64,000 nt of DNA. It comes from Ampullaceana balthica. Taxonomy: Eukaryota > Mollusca > Gastropoda > Lymnaeidae. The notes beneath the pieces are model-generated. The model was not told the origin of the DNA. It made no database searches and was given only the letters and a program-made list of their open reading frames with translations. The stretch lies in assembly GCA_944989445.1 (NCBI GenBank), contig CALYLW010000127.1:166535-230534 (forward strand), in the 5' to 3' direction. The position numbers were made by a program, and so were the translations under genes. This document shows positions 28,485-38,835 of this stretch, in pieces; within the stretch, counting starts at the first letter, position 1, and each line of letters starts with the position of its first letter.

Positions 28485-28894
28485 TAATAATATACGACAT
28501 TAATAGATCTGGGTTTATATTTATTTACAGGCAGGAGTGTGTGTATTAATTTTAAAATCTAAAATTTTTTAAAATATATTTTATCAACGTCTCCCCTTTT
28601 CAGGTTAAGTAGTTCAAAAATTACAATTACCAGCACCCTAATTGTGGTTTTTAATTAAAAAAATTAAATTAAAAAAAGTCGCCTCCATCAGGGATCGAAC
28701 CACAAAACAGTATTAACAACAATAAATCATCCATCCGCCTATCACTTCATCTAGGGAGGCTCATGTTAAATTAAGATTTTTTAAAATTATAACTATTTGT
28801 CGTTTTTACCTTTAAAATTCATTAAAATCATTAATCGGCTTACCTAGTAAATCATGAAATTTGATTATGAGAACTAATGTTTAGTATTAGTATT
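28485..28894. repeat. Palindromic-repeat family, downstream module
   Basis: Resumes after the RTE tail with TTAATAGATCTGGGTTTAT, GGCAGGAGTGTGTGTATTAA and AAAAATTACAATTACCAGCA, matching 23600-23750. It carries a tRNA-like insert absent from the 23.7-kb copy. Confidence 0.65.
28674..28763 (-). pseudogene. tRNA-like sequence within the repeat (SINE-like)
   Basis: On the minus strand the segment starts GCCTCC and ends GGAGGC, which pair as an acceptor stem. It has a box-A-like TAGATGAAGTG and a good box B (GGTTCGATCCC), followed by a run of T. Length is about 81 nt. The anticodon arm is not convincing, so it is more likely a tRNA-derived insertion than a working tRNA. Confidence 0.45.
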
Positions 28895-29130
28895 AATAGA
28901 TGGATAACATGTAAACAAGGTATGAGTGAGCCTGACAGGACGTAATAAAACAGCGAACGTTTTTGGCAAAGAGCCTTCTTCAACAAACAAATAGTACACA
29001 AATAAAACAAATATAAAGAAATAAAAACTGAGCTGCGGTGAAATCCAGAGCCAAAGAGAGCAATGGTAAGAAGAGAGTAGTATGAGCTTATATAGGAAAG
29101 GAGAGAGAGGGTGTGGCAAATAAATTAGGT

Positions 29131-29441
29131 TGTCTTATCTGATCTGTTTACAGACGCTCCTTCTATACAGAAGATTATTGCGTCCTACGCTTATCTATGG
29201 TTTGTGTTTAGTCCTGCATTTTTATCAGAGATTTAAATGTTGATAAAGTGTTGGTTTTCCTGGATTCTTCAGGCAACCCATTCCACGCCCGAATTCCGGA
29301 CGGGAAGAAGGAAAACTTGTATGTGTTTGTTCTTGCATACGGAATAAGAAAGGTGTTTTTATCCTTATGTCTATCTGAGGGTTGTATTAAGTTATCTTTG
29401 TGTTGTATTTCTAAATTAGAATTAATTGTCAGCGCAAACAC
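29131..29441 (-). mobile_element. LINE 3' end (copy 4) inside the Penelope-like element
   Basis: An intact small frame encodes the RT C-terminus (RTNTYKFSFFPSGIRAWNGL), then the family 3' UTR and a TATCTTATC-type tail at the left edge. Orientation is minus. Penelope-like sequence is present on both sides, so this LINE is the younger insertion. Confidence 0.85.
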
Positions 29442-29491
29442 ACATTCATCCCATGTGGTGCAAGGATCCCATACTCTTGGATTAGTCTATT

Positions 29492-29925
29492 CTACAGAAT
29501 GACCCTGCCGGGTGTGTTTATGCTAGAGACCATGGGGGTGACTGACAGGTCATCGACGCCCATATGGTCGCATCCATTGAGGTGTTGTGAGACAGCACAC
29601 TGTTTGTCTTGTGTAATCGCACGTACATGCTCTGCGATACGACAGGAGAGTAACCTCCCCGTCTCACCTATGTATTTCAAAGAACAGCGCTAACACACAA
29701 TGGTGTAGACCACATTGCAGCTGGTGCAAAGAAAGCCATTCCTAATCTTAAATATCCCCTTAGCCTTAGCCCTTAGGGAAGACAATCTGGTCCGTCTGGG
29801 TAACAAAAGGACATGTCTTGTAATGATGACAGCCGCATGGTTTTGTACCCAGATTCAGATGGGAGGGTGGGATAGAAAGGCGACTATGAACTTGCAAGTC
29901 TCGCAGATTTTTGTCAAGCCTTAAT
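29492..29925 (-). pseudogene. GIY-YIG endonuclease region of a Penelope-like element
   Basis: The minus-strand frame contains LKYIGETGRLLSCRIAEHVR and AVSQHLNGCDH, the GIY-YIG core plus the distal histidine region used by Penelope-like retroelements to nick DNA. Upstream in other frames are RNGFLCTSCNVVYTIVC and a cysteine-containing region before it. A stop (VC-stop-RCSL) separates the VVYTIVC strand from YIGETG, so the domain is broken. Confidence 0.8.
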
Positions 29926-30678
29926 ACAATGAGGGAAGGGGTGGAGAATATGTAGTTTACTGGCTACTGTTACGAATAGTCGTAGCAGTAGACTAGTAGT
30001 AGTAGACACTTCATATTTTCAAATTAAATTTAAGTTTAGGTAATCCTGCATTTTCTACGGGTATATTATTTCACAGCAAAATTTAATTTTCTCGTGAGAA
30101 CTTATGTTTTTAATTTATTAAATGCATTATTAAATGTAGTATTTTAGCTATTACAGCGCTAATTTGTAAGTGTTATTAATTTCTTAGGCTTTTTTTTGGC
30201 CCTTGAAGTTGCATAATGGGAGTAGAATATATCCATTTTGTTTATCTAGCACCCTTTTTGCCGGGTTGTCACAGTAAGATGCCAAAAGAAAATTTCTCAC
30301 TTAAAAACAAACAAAATAAGAATCAAACATCTCGTAACGAAATAAAAATTAAAATTGTCTTAAAATATTTATTTATCTTCTAAGTAAGCTAAGAACATTA
30401 AAATAGATCAATAATACTAGGGCTGCGGAAATTAACAATTAATTTCCGGATTAATTTTATCCATGAAATATCGATTAAAATAATTTTATCAATGAAATAT
30501 AGATTAAAATAATTTTAATCTATAAAAATTATATTAAAATTTAAGAAAATATTTTTTTTTCTTCAATTTATTAAAAAATAATTAATTATTAATAATTTAT
30601 GTATTTTTTTACGTACAAACTTCTCCAGCGTATTATTACAATTTATAAATTTATGTAGAGGTGCAGATGTAAACAAAA

Positions 30679-31073
30679 AATGGCGACTAATGACAGCTTC
30701 AGCATAGTTAAATTTAAGAATATAAACGGAAAGTTGAGCAAACATTTTGTTTTTAAGCTAACCAGAGCCGTCTTTACACCATTTTTGGCCCCCCGGGCAA
30801 GGAAATAGTGTTGGGCCCCTCCCCGGCAGAAATAAAAAATAAATATTCAAATTATATAATATATAAATAAACATAACCATGGGGCCCCTATGCTCGTGGG
30901 CCCCCGGGCAAATGACCAATGGGCCTATGCGTTAAGACGGCCTTGAAGCTAACTGCGGATGGCAAAGTAGAAGATGGTGAAAAAGCTTACTGTGTTCACT
31001 GCTGTAAACAATTCGCTTTTAGGGAATCCAATACATCGCTGAGGTACCACCTTCAGCACAAACATATTAGATA
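30679..31073 (+). pseudogene. BED-type zinc finger of a hAT transposase, split by a MITE
   Basis: Starts MATNDSFSIVKFKNINGK, is interrupted after KHFVFKL by the 183-bp MITE plus its 8-bp duplication, and resumes in the same frame as TADGKVEDGEKAYCVHCCKQ, ending LRYHLQHKH and a stop. The C-x2-C ... H-x4-H spacing is that of a BED finger, which binds transposon ends. The frame is otherwise open, so the MITE insertion is recent relative to decay of this domain. Confidence 0.8.
30763..30945. mobile_element. hAT MITE with perfect 8-bp target duplication AAGCTAAC
   Basis: Ends are CAGAGCCGTCTTTAC and the inverted GTTAAGACGGCCTTG. AAGCTAAC occurs directly before (30755-30762) and after (30946-30953). 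The interior is rich in GGGCCCC-type words (GGCCCCCCGGGCAAGG and its inverted partner GGGCCCCCGGGCAAAT), making a hairpin-like structure. Confidence 0.9.
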
Positions 31074-31571
31074 GGGGAAATAACTCAATAAAACAAAAAA
31101 TGTCAATTACTTGTTTTTCTTATTCCGATATTCCCCTTAAGATGTTTAGTTTAATGCCGTGATAAATTTTAATTTTTGGCTTTAATGGTAATTAACCATT
31201 AATTAATGAAATTAATCGCTAATTTTTCAAAATTTATTATACTTTTTTTTTAAAAAATCTTCAGTCAGTAAATTTATTTTAGCATGGGCATGGGTTAAAA
31301 AAAACAACACCTGGCAAGCAGGGCGCTAGATAAACAAAATGGACGTATCATGACCGGATTATGTATCATAGAGAGCCGAAAAAATGCCTTAGAAATTAAT
31401 AAGAACAACAAAACAAATTAGCGCTGTAACTGTAATAGCTAAATATAAAATACAACTTATAATAATGATAATGCATTTAACCTTTAAAAAGGTAAGTTCT
31501 AACAAGAAAATTAAATTTCGCTGTGAAATAATATACATGTAGACTGTGGGCATGTAGAAACTGCAGGATTA

Positions 31572-32774
31572 GCTTAGCATTAAGGTAAGTTAAGGCCTTA
31601 TGCCTGAATTAAGTTTATTAAGAGAATAGCTGCAATAATTTGCAATAGCAACACAATTTTTTTTTAAAATGGAAAAAGAAGCTTTCATTTTTAAATTCAA
31701 GTTCTTAAGATTTCAAGAAAAAAATGCTTTCTTTCGTTTATTCTAATGCCAATGCGAAAAAATTGCGTGCTTTAAACTTTAAAAGGTTTTATAAAATTAA
31801 AATGTTTATTTATTACTTTTAGTCTAGTTATATACATAACTCGCGAGAATGGAAAGTGAAGAGAAGTTTAACTTTTTAATTAAAAAAAAACAACCTTAGG
31901 CTACTGAGTTGGACTACAACTATAACATAAAAATAATTGTATGCCCCACTACAATGAAAAGCCACGCACCCTTACTGAAGTTACTGTACTAGGCAGAAGA
32001 AATAAATAAATAACATTAAAGAAACTTTTGCCGTAGGAAAATTACCCTAATTTAAATAGGCAGCTACCATCTTTAGCCATGGTTGCATCCCCTTAAAGTT
32101 AATTTAGGGAAATCGATTATGAATGTTTAACAACATATCGATACTGATAAATGTCTTGATTCAATTTTTATGTTTTATCAATTTTGTCCTTCCGATAATG
32201 ATTTACATTATAAAAACTTCTCAGAATAAAAGTTTGTGTCGGTATCTGTGAAATTTTCCTTAACTTCATATTTTTATATTCATCTGCGAGAAAAAAGTGT
32301 GTGTTCTCTATGTTACCTCTAAGGTTTATTGGTCAGTCTGCAATTTAAAAAGAACACAAAACCTCTTATTCAAAGTTGCACATGAGTACAGCATTCCATT
32401 TTTTGCAATATTTTACAATATTATCTGCGTTGTATTTCTAAACTGCTGCGCGGCGTCGATCAGATATATGCGCAGCCGCACAGCCACGCCGCTTAAAGGA
32501 AACATCGGTGTGTATGATGGGGAAAAAAAGGGGGGGGGGAGTAAGAAGATGACTTGCGACATTAATGTTAACTTTCATCAACATAACTAATTAGACAGTT
32601 ATATAACAAATAAAATGCAGTACCAGAAGGGTAAAAAAAGAATTCAATTCGTTGAACAATTCCTTGATATCCTTGATTTCCTTATATTAAATTTGTACAT
32701 TGAAAATCTCTCCAGCACTTGTTTTTTTCTTTCACTTTATAGACGGCAGAGAAATTTAGTTTCCGCCATTTTGA
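31572..32774. other. No recognised gene
   Basis: AT-rich sequence with short frames (for example 32297-32590) and a G-run near 32530. Around 32435-32500 the words AACTGCTGCGCGGC and CAGCCACGCCGCTTAAAGG resemble 23040-23120, so a small dispersed repeat may be present. No coding signal. Confidence 0.4.
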
Positions 32775-33045
32775 GGACCGGAAGCGTATAACAATGAAGA
32801 GACGTAAGATGGCATGGTTTGGTCATGTACTGCGACATGATACCCTGACAAAATTTACCCTTCAAGGTACTGTAGAAGGCGACAGCGGAAAACTGGCTTG
32901 ATAACATAAAGGAAGAGGTCAGGGGTGAGATTGAACGAATTACTTGCCGCCGCTCAAGATAGGCAAGTGTGGAGATCGTTGTCTGTTGATGTGTCTATGC
33001 GCTCCCTCCAACGACCGCAACGGTCACGGGACTGATGATGATAAC
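32775..33045 (+). mobile_element. LINE 3' fragment, RTE-like
   Basis: Frames contain RRKMAWFGHVLRHD, LQGTVEGDSGK and RQVWRSLSVDVSMRSLQRPQ, which is the typical C-terminal end of RTE-type LINEs. It finishes in TGATGATGATAACAA. Frameshifts break it. It is distinct from the RTE copy at 24.5-28.5 kb. Confidence 0.75.
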
Positions 33046-33169
33046 AAAGCATTACCTATTTGAGGAACTCACATCTCTTTTGCTTTAAACCAGCACTTGA
33101 CGTGAGTATTTTCATTAGTTAACTTTCTGTATGTCTGGATTAAATCTTCGAAAGGAATTTCCCCCCAGT

Positions 33170-33362
33170 GGCGTAGCTAGAACTTTTGACAACCGGGGTG
33201 GTTTCCAATTTGCCGCCCTTTTAGGGGCCATCCATAAATGACGTCACGCACCGGGGGGGGGGTAGGGGGGTCTCAATTTGACGTCACATATAAACGCGCA
33301 ACTTTAAATAAACTAGCACATATTATTTGGCCCAGCAGTGATGTTTTATTTTTTTAAAACTT

Positions 33363-33404
<42 letters not shown>

Positions 33405-33420
33405 GTGTGTGTGTGTGCAA
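33170..33420. repeat. Truncated hAT-like and Harbinger-type MITE ends plus (GT)n
   Basis: CAGTGGCGTAGCTAGAAC at 33173 looks like a hAT end. GGGGCCATCCATAAATGACG at about 33223 is a Harbinger-type MITE end like that at 61547; both lack their partner. A (GT)n microsatellite runs from 33361 to 33418 with one interruption. Confidence 0.55.
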
Positions 33421-34012
33421 TTTTCTTATAAAAGCGCCATTTTCCACGTATACCGCTTAATTTTCCAAATTATTCAATACTTTTTTTGAGCGATTTTAAA
33501 TTTTTGAACGGTTTTCCGTTAGTTATAACAACCACTATGTAATTAAAAAAATGTTGCGCGAATCCGTTAATTAAGACTCGAAATTTAAGAATATTTTTGT
33601 TTCACCTTGGTTTTCCCCCATCAAAAGAAAAAGGGCGGTTGTCAGAAATGGATTTACTTTTCAAATGCCCACAAATGCCGCCTCCTAAATCTGCTATTAT
33701 TATTTTTAAATTAATAAAAATGTATTTATTTTTTAAAAAGTTTACTCGCATTTCGATTAAGTTCTCAATCCGAATTTATTCTACCTGGCAAGGATAATTA
33801 ATAACACAAACACACACTCACACACACTCCACTCACAAATATTCTCACAAAAATACACATCTCTTACACACAAAAATACACATCTATAGTTACAATCACT
33901 ATAAGATTTCCAGGCAATGTTACTTGGGGTGTGCTGTCTCTTGTGCAAATTCGTACAAAACCATTTTTGTGTGCAAACTTTTGCGCCCAACAAGTTCCAT
34001 TATTATCAAACT

Positions 34013-34185
34013 TTACAGACGCTCCTTCTGTCCAGAAGATTATTGCGTCCTACTTTCTCAGTCTAAGAAATAATCAAGACCTAATACAATTGGCGACGGA
34101 TCGTCGTAAATGGAAATCAATAACTTCTGCCCTATGTGCCGTCTTCGGCCCGAGAGGAACTAACTAACTAACTAACTAACTTTCT
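34013..34185. mobile_element. Two LINE 3' tails abutting
   Basis: 34013-34052 is the 3' UTR of the jockey/CR1-like family (TTTACAGACGCTCCTTCTGT, minus orientation). It abuts a plus-orientation tail encoding LATDRRKWKSITSALCAVFG and ending in (AACT)n. Only the last few dozen residues of each are present. Confidence 0.6.
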
Positions 34186-36985
34186 CATAAGAACACAAAT
34201 ATCATGCTGGTCTGTTGGCATGTGACGCAGCGTTAAAAGGCTACGTCTACGAGTGATTTTGTGTCAGGTACCCATTCGGAGCGTGATGGACTCAGGGCAC
34301 TCTTAGCCACGGGATCAAACCCCTGCTTTCACAGATAATCGAACTCGTGACTCTCATTACACCAGTTTATAATTTGTCAACAATCAATACTCTGATCAAT
34401 ATGATTTATGTAAATAGTTGAGTTTTTTATATATATATATGTCCATGAAAATGATATTTTGTAGATATGCTTATCGGGGTTTTAGTGATTGGAGGATTGG
34501 GAACAGGATACGATAAACACAAATGCGTCACTATGAATGGAATGGAAAAAAAAGTTGTATAATGTGATCAAACTTATGATTTAATGACAATTATTAACTT
34601 TCATTCAATAAATATGAAGTAACAACAAAATATCTAAATATTGCACTAGAACATTTGGTATAACATATACAATAAACAATATAATTATTAAGATAAAAGT
34701 AAGAACAATATCACTATGCAACCCCACATTTCCATATATTTGCTTGGAAAACATCTATTAAAATTTTGTCATGATAGATAGATATCTTACGAATGAAACA
34801 TAAATTTTTATAAAAAAAACACACCTATTTTAAGGTTATGAAGGAAATCAGTGCAACGATGTATTTTTAGGCTTAAAAAACAAAACAGCAACCACGAAAA
34901 CGAACTATTTATCCACTGCACGAAGCCTAAAAGCTGCCACTACCCACACTTTAATTAGATATTAATTTAGATTTAGAGTTAATATTTTTTATTGTAAATT
35001 AAATGTCAGCCTTTTTTTCTACCAAACAATTTGTACATTTGAGGGTAAAAAATTATACCCAGATAATCGAGCATAAATTTTAGTTAACCTTCCAGTTCAT
35101 GGATATATTTTTTTTAAAAATACATACACGAGAATTCCCCTTGAGGTATGGAAGTTTCTGATCTCTGATCAACCGAAACATAACAGTAAAACGAAACAGG
35201 AAAAATAGCGAATACACTTACAACTATGTTAATGTAGAAAAAGCTTCAAAGCGTCATCTGAGTAGATTGATGGGGATAGCAAACATCATTTATTACTTAC
35301 ATCCAGTTCAAAACATTATATAGCGTTTAAAACTTTAAATAGACATTTCAACTTCAATAACTTTAAATTAGCTTACATTCTTTAAAATCTAAACATACTT
35401 AGAAATTTACTTACATATGTAATAAAGGTATAGTGTAAAGCAAATGTTAATTTAAACATAAAATTGAAAAAGAAAATTAAACATCAAATATAAAATATAT
35501 TTTGAATTTCCCATCATTGCACTTTGATCTTCCCGAGTCTAGAAATAAAATTAGAAAATTTTTAAAAAATTAAAATAAAATACAAGAAAATAGTAAAAAA
35601 ATTAAAATAAAATACAAGAAAATAGTAAAACAAGGCTACAGATAATCATTCTTATATTTGTGACTAGTAAAAAATGAATTAAAAAACCCGATACAGCGTG
35701 TTAGGTATAACAAAAAAATAACATCATATAAGTACATGCACTGTTAAGATGGTTTTAATGTAATACACTGTTCACAGCCTTTTAGTCAATTACAGATAAG
35801 AAGAGAAACAACAAAATCTCGCATCAGGAAGCGCCTGTCGTGTTTGTCAAACACGATTTTCAATAATTGGAAAAGTTTATGCTATTTATGTTTTATTGAA
35901 GTGTTAGATTTTGAAATTAAGTTATTATCAAATTGTTAAAAAAAATTAATTTTGGACCCACTCAACAAATTCCACTGAAATAAAATTATTTTAAATCTTT
36001 TTTTTTCTCAAAGGTCATCTCTGTAATATAATAATCAATGTGAAATTTGAGGGAAGGGGTCCATGACAGTCTGATGGTTTAGTTCATCGACAAGAACAAA
36101 AAGCACCACCCATAATAATGCTACGTGCTCTTCAGTCATCTATTTTCATTAACTTTAAATTATAAAAAAAAACACTGAAACACATGATATTAAATATTTC
36201 CAACTTATAAACCTCTTCTGTTATTGCTTTTTACTTCAAAACTAGAGCTGATTCTCATTTAAAAAAAATAATATAAAACAATTGTCTGGTTTACTTATAT
36301 CTTTTTAAGTTGAATTTCAAAAAGTTGCATGACACGCAACTATGTTAATTACCTCTCGCTGTTGAGAGTAGGCCTACACAACTATAGTCATAGCTTAAAA
36401 ACTAAATTATCGTCTCTATACAATTTTAAGTTTGTATTTTGTTTTAAAGGGGAAAACTGTTTTTAAAATCAGGATAATTTGTTGTTAATTTAAACTATTT
36501 TTTATTTAGTAATGTAAACTGAATATAAACAAGATGACGTTGGTGTAAAAACTTAAAGCAATAGAGTAAGGACATTAATAGGAAAGTTTGCAATACCCTC
36601 CACTTAGCTAAATAGGAATGTCGAGAAAATAATTCTTAGAAATATGGTAGCTAACATACGGCTTTAAGGAGATTGTTTACTTTGGACATAATTGAATTTT
36701 TCTGGTCTTTTATAATTTTAGGATAATAAAGTATGCATATTTTTGTGGATCAAGATGTTTGGAAAAAAAACCCTCTCTTTTTTAGTCTCAGAATGCCAAC
36801 CCTTCTCGTAAAGACAAAATCCCCTTCAGCCCCATTCTGCCTTCCCCTACCGATGCACGAACACAATACATACACATGGTAACCTCACTCTCTCTATCTC
36901 TTTCTTCTCTCTTTTTACATCTCATTCCCGACTCATCTCATGAAAGATGATCAAAGGAACGGTAAAACTTTTTTTTTAAACATTT
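34186..36985. other. 2.8-kb AT-rich stretch with nothing recognised
   Basis: No frame of convincing length, no terminal repeats. There is a tandem duplication of a 34-bp AT-rich word near 35570-35635 and a (TA)n run near 34430. It could hold distal regulatory DNA but nothing identifies it. Confidence 0.5.
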
Positions 36986-37404
36986 GTTACTTAGGCTACT
37001 GAAACAGTAATAGGACGCAATGCCATCCATTCATAGGTTACTTAGGCTACTGAAACAGTAATGGGACGCAATGTCATCCATTCATAGGTTACTTAGGCTA
37101 CTGAAACAGTAATGGGACGCCATGCCATCCATTCATAGGTTACTTAGGCTACTGAAACAGTAATGGGACGCAATGCCACCCATTCATAGGTTACTTAGGC
37201 TACTGAAACAGTAATGGGACGCAATGCCATCCATTCATAGGTTACTTAGGCTACTGAAACAGTAATGGGACGCAATGCCATCCATTCATAGGTTACTTAG
37301 GCTACTGAAACAGTATTGGGACGCAATGCCATCCATTCATAGGTTACTTAGGCTACTGAAACAGTATTGGGACGCAATGCCATCCATTCATAGGTTACTT
37401 AGGC
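36986..37404. repeat. 51-bp satellite, left block (~8 copies)
   Basis: Monomer begins GTTACTTAGGCTACTGAAAC and continues through AGTAATGGGACGCAATGCCA and TCCATTCATAG (51 bp). Copies are about 95% alike. The block is cut by a hAT element at 37405; the array continues at 38836. Confidence 0.95.
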
Positions 37405-38835
37405 CAGTGGTCCCCAACCTTTTTAACGCCGCGGACCACTAAAAGTTTGATAATTTTACCGCGGCCCACTAACCGGGAAGGGGGGTGGGATAATGGGTGG
37501 GGGTGATGTAGGGGAGTGTAGGGTTTGCGGTTGCTTTGATTGTCTATACAGGTAATTAAGATTTTTAAGTTTTTATAGTTTTAATTTAATTGTACTTAAA
37601 CATGCCTTCAAAATATTATACAGTTGAACAAAAAGTGAATTAAACATATTTTAATATTTTAATTTACTAGAATGTAAATCAATGAGAACCCTTAGCTTGT
37701 TTTTCTGCAACGAGACAGTTCCATCGGGGGGTAATGGGAGACAATGACACCCGAAGTGTGCTGCTCATGTCCATTTTATTCCATTGCTTTGTCTTCTTTG
37801 CTGTCACTGCAGAAAACCCCGCTTCACACAGATAGGATTTCGGAGATTGCAAGAGGGATTTAATTGCTTTGGTGGCAATCTCAGGATATTCCGCCATGAA
37901 TTTAATCGAGAAGACTGGAAGAGTTGTTTTCTCGAACGTAGTTTTAAGGCCACCGTCATTTGCAATCTCGAGCAGTTCAATCTCTTCTTGCACAGTCATG
38001 CTAGATTCGCCTGGTTTGTTGACAAATGGGGTCACTATTCCATTTCCTACCAGTTCTTGGGTCTTTTGTGGTTGGGAAGTAGCGCACAAACTCTTATGAA
38101 AGCAAAGACAGATGATCGTGCACCAACTGTGACCAAGAGTTTCAGGCTCAGTCTCGCCTAGAATCCCCGCTAATGTTTGAAACATATCCAAAATGCCTTT
38201 GTTCACTCGCCGTTCCCACCATGGTGTTTTTAAACATTGTTCTTCTTAACATGTGAATTTTATTGCCGCTATAAGTCTAAGCATTTATTTAAAATTTAAA
38301 GCATACAAATGATTTAAATAATTTAAACTTACTTTATAGCTGTTTTTTTTACACAAGTAACACTCTTGGACTAATAGGGATAACGTCACCAAAAGACACT
38401 TTCGAATCCCGTTGTTGATGAGATATCAAAGAAATTTAGTAACACAAAAACGAAATAGGAAAAAAAAGCGGATATAGAAGTAGTAGTAGTAAAGTAGATC
38501 AGCTTGCCAACATGGGTGAGCCATCAAAATCGCGTGCAACAAAAGAGCGCCTACATAAAAGCGCCGTGATAAGAACGCCGACAGAAGAGCGCCAAAACAG
38601 AGGGCAAAGATTGATTGTAGGCGGTTGTCCGCTCTGCGCTATGTGGCATTGATGTTCTTTAGACTTGCTGCCGCCAAAACGGGTAACAAGCTTTCACATC
38701 TTGTCTATGGAAAGACGCACAACCTAGAGAAATACACCACAGTAGTAAATAATTTAATGTTCCTTTGCTCGCGGACGACCAGGCACATCTCCGCGGACCA
38801 CTAGTGGTCCGCGGACCCCAGGTTGGGGACCACTG
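37405..38835 (-). mobile_element. hAT element inserted in the 51-bp satellite
   Basis: Ends are CAGTGGTCCCCAACCTTTT and the inverted CCAGGTTGGGGACCACTG, a well-known hAT terminus. ACTTAGGC flanks it on both sides (37397-37404 and 38836-38843), a perfect 8-bp duplication taken from the satellite monomer itself. Internally it keeps only the 3' part of a transposase gene (37679-38206, minus). Confidence 0.93.
37679..38206 (-). pseudogene. C-terminal part of a ZBED5-like hAT transposase
   Basis: The 175-residue open frame contains FWISL-equivalent region FSIKFMAEYPEIATKAIKSL, the block LLQSPKSYLCEAGFSAVTA and then TLRVSLSPITPRWNCLVAEK near the end, followed by QAKGSH. This is the hAT dimerisation end in the ZBED5/FAM200-type version, where YLCEAGFSA replaces VERLFS. 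The N-terminal BED finger and the first catalytic parts are absent, so this is a fragment. The frame is intact, suggesting relatively recent insertion. Confidence 0.8.

Larger units (their letters stand above)
28895..29935 (-). mobile_element. Penelope-like element fragment (GIY-YIG type), split by a LINE
   Basis: On the minus strand, a C-terminal GIY-YIG coding region (29492-29925) is followed by 3' non-coding sequence. That sequence continues beyond an inserted LINE (29131-29441) down to ATGTTATCCATC at about 28900. The distal part matches the inverted pair at 48678-49021, including the GAAGAAGGCTCTTTGCC motif that marks Penelope-like long-terminal-repeat-like ends. The 5' (reverse transcriptase) part is missing. 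Confidence 0.8.
30418..31234 (+). mobile_element. hAT derivative A (keeps the BED finger, lost the rest)
   Basis: The left end TAGGGCTGCGGAAATTAAC matches the left end of the element at 60249. The right region has ATTTTTGGCTTTAATGG and ATTAATCG-type words as in that element. Flanking 8-mers AATAATAC and TATTATAC agree at six positions. It retains only the first exon-like part of a hAT transposase (the BED zinc finger). Confidence 0.7.
30039..31571. mobile_element. Foldback element (copy 2), carrying a nested hAT element
   Basis: The left arm starts GGTAATCCTGCATTTTC and the right arm ends with GAAACTGCAGGATTA. The arms share TTATTTCACAGC, TAATTTATTAAATGCATTA, CAGCGCTAATTTG and the block around ACAAAATGGA. 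The element is longer than copy 1 because a hAT derivative occupies 30418-31234. Removing it restores continuity with the 57.7-kb copy around TTTATCTTCTAAG ... CAGTCAGTAAATTTATTTTA. Confidence 0.8.
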
